Assembly (NCBI GenBank): GCA_009377835.1
Contig: WHTG01000011.1
Location: forward strand, 1-33,018
DNA length: 33,018 nucleotides
Origin: Nitriliruptorales bacterium
GTDB taxonomy: Bacteria; Actinomycetota; Nitriliruptoria; Euzebyales; Egibacteraceae
Direction of reading: 5' to 3'
The position numbers and the translations under genes are program-made. Shown in pieces: positions 8,499 to 18,188 of this stretch. Position 1 is the first letter of the stretch. Each line of letters begins with the position of its first letter. The notes under the pieces were generated by a model. It was not told the origin of the DNA. It ran no database searches and saw only the letters and a program-made list of their open reading frames with translations.

Positions 8499-10288
8499 GC
8501 CGTTTCTCCGATCTCCGACAGCTCCAGCCATCTCGTCTCCGTGGCGTCGATCTCTTCCAGCACGTTCGCCAGTTCGCCGCCGGCGAGTTGCGCCGCCTCG
8601 TAATCCTCGCCCGCGTCCTGCAGTTGCTCGGTCAACGCCATCCGCCGCTGCTGGAGCTGTCGCAACCGACGCTCGAGCGCGCTCAACTCACGCCGCTCGC
8701 CGTAGGACAGCTTGCGCGGCCGTGACATTGCCCGCTCAGCCACGGGTGTCGGGTCCCCCGACGCCTTGGCTCCGCGAACCTGCTCTGCATGCCCCTCTCG
8801 CCAGGCGCTCCAGCCCCCCGGGTGGTGCCGGACCGCTCCGTCGGGTTCGATGCTGAACAGGTTCTCGCACACCCGATCCAGGAAGTAGCGGTCGTGGCTG
8901 GCGACGACCACGACTCCAGGCCACCCGTCGAGGTACTCCTCCAGCACAGCGAGGGTGTCCAGGTCCAGGTCGTTCGTCGGCTCGTCGAGCAACAGCACAT
9001 TCGGCGCGTCAGCAAGCATCAGGAGCAGTTCGAGCCGACGGCGCTCTCCACCGCTGAGTTCGGACACCAGGGCGCGCTGTGCCTCTGGCGGGAACAGGAA
9101 CTGCTCCAGGAGCGCGCCGGCTCCCATCGTGCGCCCTTGCAACGTCCGCGTTTCGAGCACCACCTCTTTGACGGCATCGAGCACGCACTGCCGGGGCGGC
9201 AGCTGCCGCGGGTCCTGCCCGTACCGACCGAGATGCACCGTCTCGCCGATGACCACCTTGCCCTCGTCCGGTGCGATGTCCCCGGAGATCAGGCGCAGCA
9301 GGGTGGTCTTGCCGCTGGCGTTCGGGCCGACCACGCCGACACGGTCCCCGGGCTTGAGCTTGTAGTCCACTCCGCGCAGCACGGTCCGGTCGCCGTAGCG
9401 CTTCCCCGCGTTGTGCAGGTTCACGACCTTCGTCCCGAGCCTGCGGGTCGGCAGCCCGATCGTGAAGCCGGCCGGCGGCGCCTCCGGCACGTCAGCCAGC
9501 AGTTCGTGCGCCCGTTCGACCCGGTATCTCGCCTTTGACGTCCGCGCCTGTGCCCCCCGGCGCAGCCACGCCAGTTCGGTGCGTGCGCGGTTGGCCCGCC
9601 GTTGCTCGGCGGCCGCCGCCCGCTCCTGCCGCTTGGCGCGCGCTTGGACGTAATCGAAGTACGACCCGTAGCCGCTGAACAGAGCCCCATCTTCCACCTC
9701 GACGATCCGCGTGGCGACGCGATCCAGCAGATACCGATCGTGGGTCACCAGCAGCAGCGCGCCGGGCCTGGAGCGAAGCTCCGTCTCCAGCCACTCGACC
9801 ACGTCGACGTCGAGGTGGTTCGTCGGCTCGTCGAGGATGAGCAGGTCACTGACATCGGTCAGCGCCGCTGCGAGCGCGACGCGTTTACGTTGCCCGCCGG
9901 ACATGGTGCCGACCGGTTGTGTCACGTCGGTGACCCCCAGCCGATCGAGCATCGCGCGCGCCCGCTGCTCGCGCTGCACGTCCGCCCGGTCGGTCAACGG
10001 GTCGAACATGGGATCCGCCGCCAATGTGGCCTCCAGCGCGGTCGCTCCGGCAGGCATCGGTGGCTCCTGCGCGACGTACCGCACGCGCAGCGCATCACTG
10101 GTCACGACGCGTCCGTCGTCCGGGTCGAGCACACCGGCGATGATGCGCAGGAGAGTCGTCTTGCCACTGCCGTTGCGCCCGATGACCCCGAGGCGGTCGC
10201 GGTCGTCCACGCCGAGCGTCACACCGTCGAGCACCAGCTTCTCGGCGTGGCGCTTGCTGACCCGTTCCAGGCTGACGATATTGCTCAC
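8495..10288 (-). CDS. ABC-F family ATPase, Uup-like
   Basis: A 597-residue soluble protein with two ABC ATPase domains and no membrane segment, typical of ABC-F factors that act on ribosomes. Walker A motifs are GRNGSGKTT and GPNASGKTT; signatures are MSGGQRKRV and LSGGERRRL; Walker B motifs are LLILDEPTNHLD and VLLLDEPTNDLD; H-loops are THDRYLLD and SHDRYFLD. The inter-domain linker with LAWLRRGAQARTSKARY and a charged C-terminal coiled coil (about residues 525-597) match Uup more than the resistance-type members. The GTG start overlaps the trpS stop (GTGA), and its stop overlaps the orn start. Confidence 0.93.
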   Translation of the reverse strand: MSNIVSLERVSKRHAEKLVLDGVTLGVDDRDRLGVIGRNGSGKTTLLRIIAGVLDPDDGRVVTSDALRVRYVAQEPPMPAGATALEATLAADPMFDPLTDRADVQREQRARAMLDRLGVTDVTQPVGTMSGGQRKRVALAAALTDVSDLLILDEPTNHLDVDVVEWLETELRSRPGALLLVTHDRYLLDRVATRIVEVEDGALFSGYGSYFDYVQARAKRQERAAAAEQRRANRARTELAWLRRGAQARTSKARYRVERAHELLADVPEAPPAGFTIGLPTRRLGTKVVNLHNAGKRYGDRTVLRGVDYKLKPGDRVGVVGPNASGKTTLLRLISGDIAPDEGKVVIGETVHLGRYGQDPRQLPPRQCVLDAVKEVVLETRTLQGRTMGAGALLEQFLFPPEAQRALVSELSGGERRRLELLLMLADAPNVLLLDEPTNDLDLDTLAVLEEYLDGWPGVVVVASHDRYFLDRVCENLFSIEPDGAVRHHPGGWSAWREGHAEQVRGAKASGDPTPVAERAMSRPRKLSYGERRELSALERRLRQLQQRRMALTEQLQDAGEDYEAAQLAGGELANVLEEIDATETRWLELSEIGETA

Positions 10289-11259
10289 GTGAGGAAGCCG
10301 ACACGCTCCCGGACGGCGGTCATGGTGCCGGCGGCGACCTCCCGGGCACGGTCCGCGCCCTTGGCCAGCGACTCGTGGACCGCGCCCAGGTCGGACGCCA
10401 GCTCCGCGTGCCGGTCCCGGACGGGACGGACCACGCCATTGACCGCTTCGGCGACCTCGGCCTTGAAATCGCCGTACCGCGTCCCGCTGAAGTGATCCTC
10501 AAGATCCTGGGTCGACGCTCCGGTGACGGCCGCCATCAGGTCGAGCAGGTTCGTGATCCCCGGTTTGTCGGGAGCGGCGCGGACCTCGGAGCCGGAGTCG
10601 GTGACCGCCCGCATGATCTTCTTGCGCGTCTGCGCCTCGGTGTCACCGAGCAGGATCGCTCCGGCGGTGCCCAGCGACTTGGACATCTTCTTGTCGACCA
10701 GCTGCAGGTCCATGATGCGGGCGCCAGCGGTGGGAAACGTCGCCTTCGGCAGGGTCAGCGTCTCGCCGTACCGCGAGTTGAAACGCTGCGCGATGTCGCG
10801 GGTGAGTTCGACATGCTGCTGCTGGTCGGCGCCGACCGGAACTTCCTCGGCGTGGTACAGCAGGATGTCGGCAGCCTGCAGCACCGGGTAGTCGAAGAGT
10901 CCCACGCTGACCGATTCACGTCCCTGGGACTTCTCCTTGAACTGCGTCATCCGGTGCAGCTCGCCCATCGTCGCCACGCAGTTCAGCACCCATGCGAGCT
11001 CGGCGTGCTCACGCACCTGCGACTGCACGAACAGCGCCGAGAGCGCCGGATCCAGCCCGCAGGCGTACAGCCAGCACGCGACGTCCACGGTTCGGTCCCG
11101 CAGTTGCTCCGGGTCGTGCGGCATCGTGATCGCGTGGAGGTCGACGATGCAGAAAAAGTGCTCCGGCTGCTGTTCCCTGGCCCATCGTATCCAGGCGCCG
11201 AGGTAGTTGCCGATGTGGGGATCGCCGGTCGGCTGGACGCCACTCAACACGCGTGCCAC
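10285..11259 (-). CDS. trpS: tryptophanyl-tRNA synthetase
   Basis: A 324-residue class I synthetase charging tRNA-Trp. The HIGH-like motif is PHIGN (residues 14-18), the tryptophan pocket block is LQAADILLY around D131, and KMSKS is at 191-195. Length is normal for bacterial TrpS. GTG 11259 has AGGAG five bases upstream. First gene of a tight run with the ABC-F ATPase and oligoribonuclease; the three share GTGA overlaps, so they are likely one transcript. Confidence 0.96.
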   Translation of the reverse strand: MARVLSGVQPTGDPHIGNYLGAWIRWAREQQPEHFFCIVDLHAITMPHDPEQLRDRTVDVACWLYACGLDPALSALFVQSQVREHAELAWVLNCVATMGELHRMTQFKEKSQGRESVSVGLFDYPVLQAADILLYHAEEVPVGADQQQHVELTRDIAQRFNSRYGETLTLPKATFPTAGARIMDLQLVDKKMSKSLGTAGAILLGDTEAQTRKKIMRAVTDSGSEVRAAPDKPGITNLLDLMAAVTGASTQDLEDHFSGTRYGDFKAEVAEAVNGVVRPVRDRHAELASDLGAVHESLAKGADRAREVAAGTMTAVRERVGFLT

Positions 11260-11279
11260 AGCTGCTCCTGTACGTTCGA

Positions 11280-11297
11280 CGGACGTCCGGAATGGTA
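11280..11297 (-). promoter_or_regulatory. candidate trpS -10 box and adjacent palindrome
   Basis: In the 54-base trpS/GNAT gap the minus strand has TACCAT (11297-11292), a TANNNT -10 match. A perfect 10-bp palindrome CGGACGTCCG (11280-11289) falls where transcription would begin, a position suited to a repressor. Pattern evidence only; no -35 seen. Confidence 0.35.
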
Positions 11298-11313
11298 GGG
11301 AGGCCGCCGTCGC

Positions 11314-11892
11314 ATGTCAGACCCGCCATGGCCCCCGCCGCTGACGTGGCCTGATCAGCCGCTGAGCGACGGCGTCGTCCTGCTGGATCGGTTCACCGAG
11401 ACGGACGTGCCTCGTATCATCCTCGGTTGCACCGATCCCGCCAGCCAGCGCTGGCTGCCCCTACCGTCGCCCTACGGTGAGGTGGAGGCGCTGACGTTCG
11501 TGAAGTCGCGGGCGAAGGCCGCCGCGGCGGGCAACGAGTTGACATTCGCGGTTCGCGACGCCGCCGACGGTGTAGCCGCCGGCGCGCTGGGCCTGAGCCA
11601 GCGCGGGTATCACCACGAGGCCGACATCGGCTACTGGACCGCTCCCGACCGACGGGGACGGGGGTGGACCGCCCGGGCGGTGAGGCTGGTTGTACGGCAT
11701 GCCTTCGCGACCATGCCGCTGCGGCGCATCGAAATCCTCGCCGCGATCGGCAACGTCCATTCCCGCGCGGTGGCCGAGTCCGCGGGCGGCACGTTCGAGG
11801 GGGTGCGGCGCCACGGGTTACCCACCGGCGACACCGACGACGCCGCGGTCTACTCGTTCATCGCGACGGATGCTGCCGCGGGCCCCCCATGA
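11314..11892 (+). CDS. GNAT-family acetyltransferase, RimJ/RimL-like
   Basis: A 192-residue N-acetyltransferase using acetyl-CoA; acceptor unknown. The N-terminal LLDRFTETDV and the block GYWTAPDRRGRGWTARAVRLVVRHAF, which contains the acetyl-CoA pyrophosphate-binding Arg/Gly loop, followed by RIEILAAIGNVHSRAVAESAG, are typical of RimJ/RimL proteins that acetylate ribosomal proteins or small molecules. GGGAGG lies 12 bases before the ATG. It diverges from trpS, and its stop overlaps the start of the lipoprotein gene by four bases (ATGA). Confidence 0.88.
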   Translation: MSDPPWPPPLTWPDQPLSDGVVLLDRFTETDVPRIILGCTDPASQRWLPLPSPYGEVEALTFVKSRAKAAAAGNELTFAVRDAADGVAAGALGLSQRGYHHEADIGYWTAPDRRGRGWTARAVRLVVRHAFATMPLRRIEILAAIGNVHSRAVAESAGGTFEGVRRHGLPTGDTDDAAVYSFIATDAAAGPP

Positions 11893-12245
11893 CGCACCGG
11901 GTGGTGCGCCTGGTCCTCGTCGTGATCCTGACGGGATGCGCCGATGCCGGAGGAGGACAACAGGTGACCAGGCCACCAGCGGGGGAGCCGTACATCGACG
12001 GGACCGTCAAGCGCGTCGAACCCCCGGAGTCGATCCAGGTCGGCGAGCGCGGCGGCGGGAACGAGGCGGTCCTGCGAATCACGCCGCAAACCCGGCTTCT
12101 CAGGGAGTTCGGCGGCGGCTACGAGCCGGCTGTCTTCGCCGACCTCCGTGAGGGACAGGCAGTCTCGGTGTGGGTCGCGGGCCCCATCGCGGAGTCGTTT
12201 CCGGTCCAGGCGGCCGCCGACGCCGTCGTGATCACCCGCGACTGA
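11889..12245 (+). CDS. small lipoprotein, DUF3221-like
   Basis: A 118-residue protein with an N-terminal hydrophobic stretch ending in the lipobox LTGC (C17), so it is probably anchored outside the membrane. The mature part contains DGTVKRVE, a central ITPQTRLLRE and an end LREGQAVSVWVAGPIAESFP, then a final strand. This order resembles the DUF3221/YobA-type lipoproteins, in which a small beta domain ends in GQxVxVWxxGPxxESxP; that link is by memory and not tested. The ATG overlaps the GNAT stop (ATGA), so the two are co-translated. It ends eight bases from the convergent acs gene. Confidence 0.82.
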   Translation: MTHRVVRLVLVVILTGCADAGGGQQVTRPPAGEPYIDGTVKRVEPPESIQVGERGGGNEAVLRITPQTRLLREFGGGYEPAVFADLREGQAVSVWVAGPIAESFPVQAAADAVVITRD

Positions 12246-12253
12246 TGTCCGGT

Positions 12254-14203
<1,950 letters not shown>

Positions 14204-14240
14204 GAGGGGCTCCTCGTCCTCGCACTGCTGGGCACCAACG

Positions 14241-14246
14241 AGCCTA
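14241..14246 (-). promoter_or_regulatory. candidate acs -10 box
   Basis: TAGGCT (minus strand) lies in the 52-base CDF-acs gap and would place the transcript start near 14234, about 30 bases before the acs ATG. The -35 region would lie in the CDF gene end and shows no consensus. Confidence 0.3.
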
Positions 14247-14255
14247 CGGGACTCG

Positions 14256-15239
14256 CTAGGGCTGCGCCTTTGTGTGTCTGTGTTCGCCGCCATCCTCGGC
14301 GCCGGAGGTCACGGGCATGATCACCAGATCCTGCAGTCGCCAGTCCTGGCCCAGCAGGTCGCTGGCGGCGCGGTTGATTTTCGCCGTCAGATCACGGTCG
14401 TCCCTCGCGAGCACGAACGCCTCGCCGAAGAAGACGTGTCCCTCCTCGCGCATTCGAACGTCGGCGTCCACGACCCAGTGCAGCGCCAGCAACTGGTTGC
14501 GAATCCGTTCGGGCAGTCCCTCCACCGCGGCGTGATCGACGGTCGTCGGACGGCTGCTGAGCAGGTCCGCGGCGACGGCACGAACGTTGACGAAGCCGTC
14601 GTGGAGGATGTCGGTGGAGATCAGTGCCGCGGCGACGGCGTCCGCCCACCACCACCCGATCCCGATCCCGAGGACACCGACGGTCGCCGCACCGGCGGTC
14701 AGCCAGTCGGCCTTGTTCATCTTGGCGTCGGCATACAGCACCTTGTCGTGCAGGCGCCGTGCGAGGGGGAGCTTGATCCGTCCGAGGATCAGCGCGGGGA
14801 TGGCGCTCCACAGCAGGGCAGGGATCATCAGCCATCCGAGCCAGACCTGGCGGCCGAGAACGACGACGGTCCCGATGGTGGGATGCTCGAACGCCAGCAA
14901 CGCCGTGACGGCGTCGTACAAGAGGAAGACACCCATGAGAAACAGGGCGAGTGCGGCGCACAGGAAGGCAACCGTGACAGCGCGGTGGTAGCCGTACGGG
15001 TAGCGGTCGTTCGGCGGCCGGTGGCGCACTCGCGACGCGACGAGGAACATGATTGCCGGGATGAGGCTGAGAATGTCCTCGAACCACGCTGTCTTCATCG
15101 CCTGTGACGACCCAAGCGTCAGGTAGATGAAGAACACGGCGGAGATCAGATAGGCGACGCTCAGCCACTCCAGCCGGACCGCCCTGCGCATCAGGGCCGC
15201 CTTGTCCGGCGGCAATTCCCATCCCGAGGCCGTTCTCAC
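14256..15239 (-). CDS. cation diffusion facilitator-like membrane transporter
   Basis: A 327-residue membrane protein with about five or six hydrophobic segments between residues 25 and 210, followed by a soluble C-terminal domain (about 230-327) like the CDF cytoplasmic dimer domain. The block [17 protein letters not shown] and the following [10 protein letters not shown] place it in the cation-efflux family. The usual metal residues are not conserved: helix 2 reads FEDILSLIP where DxxxD is expected, and helix 5 has M174 where YiiP has His, with D178 kept. Ion and direction are therefore uncertain. The GTG start overlaps the stop of the solute-binding lipoprotein (GTGA). Confidence 0.85.
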   Translation of the reverse strand: MRTASGWELPPDKAALMRRAVRLEWLSVAYLISAVFFIYLTLGSSQAMKTAWFEDILSLIPAIMFLVASRVRHRPPNDRYPYGYHRAVTVAFLCAALALFLMGVFLLYDAVTALLAFEHPTIGTVVVLGRQVWLGWLMIPALLWSAIPALILGRIKLPLARRLHDKVLYADAKMNKADWLTAGAATVGVLGIGIGWWWADAVAAALISTDILHDGFVNVRAVAADLLSSRPTTVDHAAVEGLPERIRNQLLALHWVVDADVRMREEGHVFFGEAFVLARDDRDLTAKINRAASDLLGQDWRLQDLVIMPVTSGAEDGGEHRHTKAQP

Positions 15240-15925
15240 GTCAGGCCGGCCCGGTCGATGCGGCGCCGGATGTCGTTGTGCCGTTCGTGCAGATGCCGCT
15301 CGAGCGCGACGAGGAAGGCGTTCTCGCCCAGCGGCACCGCCATGACGTGCTGCGATTCGCCGAGGACGTGCCCGGAGTCGGCCAGTTCGAGATCGTCCAG
15401 CATCCACTGCTCGACCGCGACCGCGCCCCTGGCCTGCGTCACGTCATCGACCGGCTCGACCTCGGCACCGGCCTCGCGCAGCAGCCCCTCGCTCTCGCTG
15501 CCCGCCTCCGCCGCGACCCGCCAGTCCTCCAGCGAACGCGGCGGGGACGATCCCCCTACGACGCCCACCACCAGGCGGGTCTTCGCGTACGGGCGCGTCA
15601 TCCCTGCGGTGACCACCCACGGGTCCGAGGCGTCGAATCCGCCGACGACGATGTCGAGCGAACGGACTTCCAGCGCCTTGAAGAGCTCGGCTTCTGGCGC
15701 CTTCGTCCACTCGACGCGCGCCCCGAGCGTCTCGGCGAACCCTTCCACGAGTTCGACTTCGACCCCCTGCGGATCGGACACCGCGCCCGAGGCCCAGGGA
15801 GGCGCCTCGGTGAACCCGGCGCGCAGCACGTCGCCCGCGACCCGCTGCAGGGTCCCTTCGGGGTCACGCGGGATGTCACACGCGGCGGTCGCGACGAGCA
15901 GCAAGACCAGGAGGTGGCGTTTCAC
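15236..15925 (-). CDS. orphan extracellular solute-binding lipoprotein (SBP family 3)
   Basis: A 229-residue protein with a hydrophobic signal segment and a lipobox-like TAAC at C16 (Thr at -3 is a weaker match), so it is probably membrane-anchored outside the cell. The rest resembles the family 3 solute-binding domain: LRAGFTEAPPW, a GVEVELVEGFAETLG helix, LDIVVGGFDASD and MTRPYAKTRLVVGV, typical of amino-acid or organic-acid binders. No ABC permease or ATPase is near; instead the gene overlaps a CDF-like transporter by four bases. GTG 15925 lacks a clear ribosome site; a TAGATT eight bases upstream could make it leaderless. Confidence 0.85.
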   Translation of the reverse strand: MKRHLLVLLLVATAACDIPRDPEGTLQRVAGDVLRAGFTEAPPWASGAVSDPQGVEVELVEGFAETLGARVEWTKAPEAELFKALEVRSLDIVVGGFDASDPWVVTAGMTRPYAKTRLVVGVVGGSSPPRSLEDWRVAAEAGSESEGLLREAGAEVEPVDDVTQARGAVAVEQWMLDDLELADSGHVLGESQHVMAVPLGENAFLVALERHLHERHNDIRRRIDRAGLT

Positions 15926-15968
15926 AGCCGGAGAATCTATGCACCCACCCGAGCTTGCACCACTGCCG

Positions 15969-16220
15969 CTAGTGATCGTCCTCCTGCTCCAGGACGAGGC
16001 CCTCGAGTTCGTCTCGGACGGTGTCCCGGTCGTGCTCGCTGGCCTCGAGCGGATCCTGCCGTTCCCGGGCGAGGCGCCGCACATCCTCGGGATCGATGCC
16101 CTCGTCTGCGAGCGCGAGGAGTTCTTCCTCGCTGAGCTCGATCTCGGGCTGCGCCGTCAGCCGACGCCGGACACGCTCCCCCTGCGAGACGTCCGGCGCG
16201 TTCTTACGCTCTCGGGTCAT
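15969..16220 (-). CDS. small acidic hypothetical protein downstream of mdh
   Basis: An 83-residue, strongly charged soluble protein, not recognised. It is rich in Glu, Asp and Arg, with a basic start (MTRERKNAPD) and an acidic second half containing ELSEEELLALADEGIDPEDV, which looks helical. No cysteine, no membrane segment. GAGAGG sits just before the ATG, and it follows the mdh stop by 11 bases, so it is probably co-transcribed and really translated. A 43-base gap separates it from the solute-binding lipoprotein gene. Confidence 0.75.
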   Translation of the reverse strand: MTRERKNAPDVSQGERVRRRLTAQPEIELSEEELLALADEGIDPEDVRRLARERQDPLEASEHDRDTVRDELEGLVLEQEDDH

Positions 16221-16231
16221 GGATTTGCCTC

Positions 16232-17161
16232 TCAGACCAGACCGTCGACGTCGGCCTGCTTGGAGCGGACCGCCTCGGCGGCCGTGCGTAGCGCCTCCAC
16301 CTCAGACTCGGTCAGGTCCAGTTCCACGATCTCCTCGACGCCGCCGCGCCCCAGCCGCGCGGGCACGCCCAGGTACACGTCGTTGATGCCGTACTGGCCG
16401 GACACCCACGCACACACCGGCATGACGTCCTTTGTGTCCTTGGCGACCGCCGCCACCATCTTCGCCGCCGCTGACGAGGGTGCGTAGTACGCGGACCCCG
16501 TCTTCAGCAGCGCGACCACTTCGGCGCCTCCGTCCCGCGTCGCCTGCACCAGCTGCTCGACCTCGTCGTCGGACAGGAGCTCACCCAGCGGCTTTCCCTC
16601 GACCGAGACCTTCGAGGGCACCGGCACCATGGTGTCGCCGTGAGATCCCAGGGTGATGGCCTCCACCGAGAGCGGCGACACGCCCAGTTTCTCGGCGACC
16701 TTGTCCTGGAACCGCGCCGTGTCGAGCATGCCGGCCTGCCCGATAACCCGCTCGGCGGGGAACCCGGAGACCTTCTGGAACAGCGCGGTCATCTCGTCGA
16801 GGGGATTGGACACCACGATGACGACGGCGTCAGGCGACGACGACGCCACTTCCCGTGCAACGCCGCCGACGATCTGCGCGTTGTCCGTCAGCAGATCCAT
16901 GCGGCTCATGCCCGGCTTGCGGGGTTTGCCGGCGGTGACGACGACGATGTCGCTGCCGGCGGTCGGACCGTAGTGGTTGCTGCCCACGATGCGGGTTTCG
17001 AATCCCTCCAGCGGCCGCGACTGGTTCATGTCCAGAGCGAGGCCCTGCGGTAGACCCTCGACGATGTCGGTCATCACGACCTCGTCGGCGTACCCCGCCT
17101 GCGCAATGCGCTGCACGGTGGTGGAACCGTACTTGCCGGCACCGACGACAGTGATCTTCAC
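16232..17161 (-). CDS. mdh: malate dehydrogenase, LDH-like type
   Basis: A 309-residue NAD-dependent malate dehydrogenase of the lactate-dehydrogenase-like group. NAD motif GAGKYG (7-12) is followed by D32 after strand 2, which favours NAD. Substrate residues R81, R87 and R150, the N119 of SNPLD, catalytic H174 (GSHGDTMVP) and D147 are all present; R81 in the loop marks malate rather than lactate. GTG 17161 is chosen over an ATG three codons upstream because GGGGGAGG abuts that ATG but lies nine bases before the GTG. It follows folD by 156 bases. Confidence 0.95.
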   Translation of the reverse strand: MKITVVGAGKYGSTTVQRIAQAGYADEVVMTDIVEGLPQGLALDMNQSRPLEGFETRIVGSNHYGPTAGSDIVVVTAGKPRKPGMSRMDLLTDNAQIVGGVAREVASSSPDAVVIVVSNPLDEMTALFQKVSGFPAERVIGQAGMLDTARFQDKVAEKLGVSPLSVEAITLGSHGDTMVPVPSKVSVEGKPLGELLSDDEVEQLVQATRDGGAEVVALLKTGSAYYAPSSAAAKMVAAVAKDTKDVMPVCAWVSGQYGINDVYLGVPARLGRGGVEEIVELDLTESEVEALRTAAEAVRSKQADVDGLV

Positions 17162-17170
17162 GATTGGCAT

Positions 17171-17178
17171 CCTCCCCC
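17171..17178 (-). promoter_or_regulatory. ribosome binding site deciding the mdh start
   Basis: GGGGGAGG on the minus strand directly touches an ATG (17170) but stands nine bases from the in-frame GTG at 17161, so the GTG is the sensible start. Confidence 0.7.
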
Positions 17179-17205
17179 ATGCTGACCGGCCCCACGGGCG
17201 TCGCG

Positions 17206-17211
17206 AGCCTA
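17206..17211 (-). promoter_or_regulatory. candidate mdh -10 box
   Basis: TAGGCT on the minus strand would start a transcript near 17199, about 38 bases before the mdh GTG. The -35 region has no consensus. A short inverted repeat (17232-17250) lies just upstream. Confidence 0.33.
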
Positions 17212-17231
17212 CAGTGGCCCGCCGGGGCACC

Positions 17232-17250
17232 GCCACCAGATGACGGTGGC
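17232..17250 (-). terminator. short inverted repeat after folD, weak terminator candidate
   Basis: A perfect 6-bp stem GCCACC/GGTGGC with a 7-base loop lies 68 bases past the folD stop. It has no T-run, so termination is uncertain. Confidence 0.25.
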
Positions 17251-17317
17251 TGCGTCGACGTCGTCGGCTACACAGCGCTGTCGGCGCGAATCGACACCCC
17301 GACGACGGGTACGCCGG

Positions 17318-18184
17318 TTAGAGGTCGGCCTGCGCTCGGGCGGCGAGCAAGGTGTTGTGCAGCAGCATCGCACGGGTCATCGGTCCGACACCGCCGGGCA
17401 CCGGAGTGATGGCGCCGGCGACCTCTGACACCTCGTCGTAGTCGACGTCACCGAACAGTGACCCGTCCTCGGCTCGGTTGATCCCGACGTCGATCACGGT
17501 GGCACCGGGCCTCACCATGTCCGCGGTGAGCGTGTGCGGAACGCCCGTCGCCACGACGACGATGTCGGCACCGCGGGTGTGCTCACCCACGTCCGCCGTG
17601 CCCGTGTGGCACATCGTGACGGTCGCGTTCGCGCGCTGCGCCTTGAGGCTGAGCAGCATCGCCAGCGGCCGTCCGACCAGTTGCGAGCGTCCGACGATCA
17701 CGACGTTCGCGCCCCTGATCGGCACGTCGTAGGTCGTCAGCAACACCTGACATCCCACGGGCGTCGCGGGGACGAGGAACGGATCCCCCCGGAGCAATCG
17801 ACCGGCGTTGACGGGATGCAGACCGTCGACGTCCTTGATCGGATCGATTCGTTCCTGTGCGGCCACCGCGTCGAGATGTGCCGGGAGCGGCATCTGGACG
17901 ATGATCCCCGTGACTGACGGATCACCGTTGAGCCGGTCCACCTCGGCGTGCAACTCCGCCTGCGTGATGTCGGCCGGCAGTCGTGCCCCGAGCGACTTCA
18001 TGCCAACGGCCTCGCAGTCGCGTTCCTTGCCCTTGACGTAGACGTGGCTGGCCGGGTCGTCACCGACCAGCACTGCCGCGAGACCCGGGACGATGCCGTT
18101 CTCGGCGAGTTCGCTCACCTCAGCTGCGACACGCTCTCGCTGTGCCGCGGCCGTCGCCTTCCCGTCGATGATTCGTGCCGTCAC
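17318..18184 (-). CDS. folD: bifunctional methylenetetrahydrofolate dehydrogenase/cyclohydrolase
   Basis: A 288-residue FolD that interconverts 5,10-methylene-, 5,10-methenyl- and 10-formyl-tetrahydrofolate with NADP. The catalytic YxxxK motif is Y49 and K53 (YVKGK); VQMPLP, DVDGLHPVN, the nucleotide loop VIVGRSQLVGRPLA and the C-terminal TPVPGGVGPMT are all present. GTG 18184 starts four bases after the kinase stop, so it is likely on the kinase transcript. Its product feeds purN and purH, found further right in the window. Confidence 0.96.
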   Translation of the reverse strand: MTARIIDGKATAAAQRERVAAEVSELAENGIVPGLAAVLVGDDPASHVYVKGKERDCEAVGMKSLGARLPADITQAELHAEVDRLNGDPSVTGIIVQMPLPAHLDAVAAQERIDPIKDVDGLHPVNAGRLLRGDPFLVPATPVGCQVLLTTYDVPIRGANVVIVGRSQLVGRPLAMLLSLKAQRANATVTMCHTGTADVGEHTRGADIVVVATGVPHTLTADMVRPGATVIDVGINRAEDGSLFGDVDYDEVSEVAGAITPVPGGVGPMTRAMLLHNTLLAARAQADL

Positions 18185-18188
18185 AGTC

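Noticed and set aside
17162-17317. GCCACTG upstream of mdh, like the conserved B12 box of cobalamin riboswitches
   Set aside because: Only the heptamer is present; the 156-base gap lacks other riboswitch parts and mdh is not a typical target.
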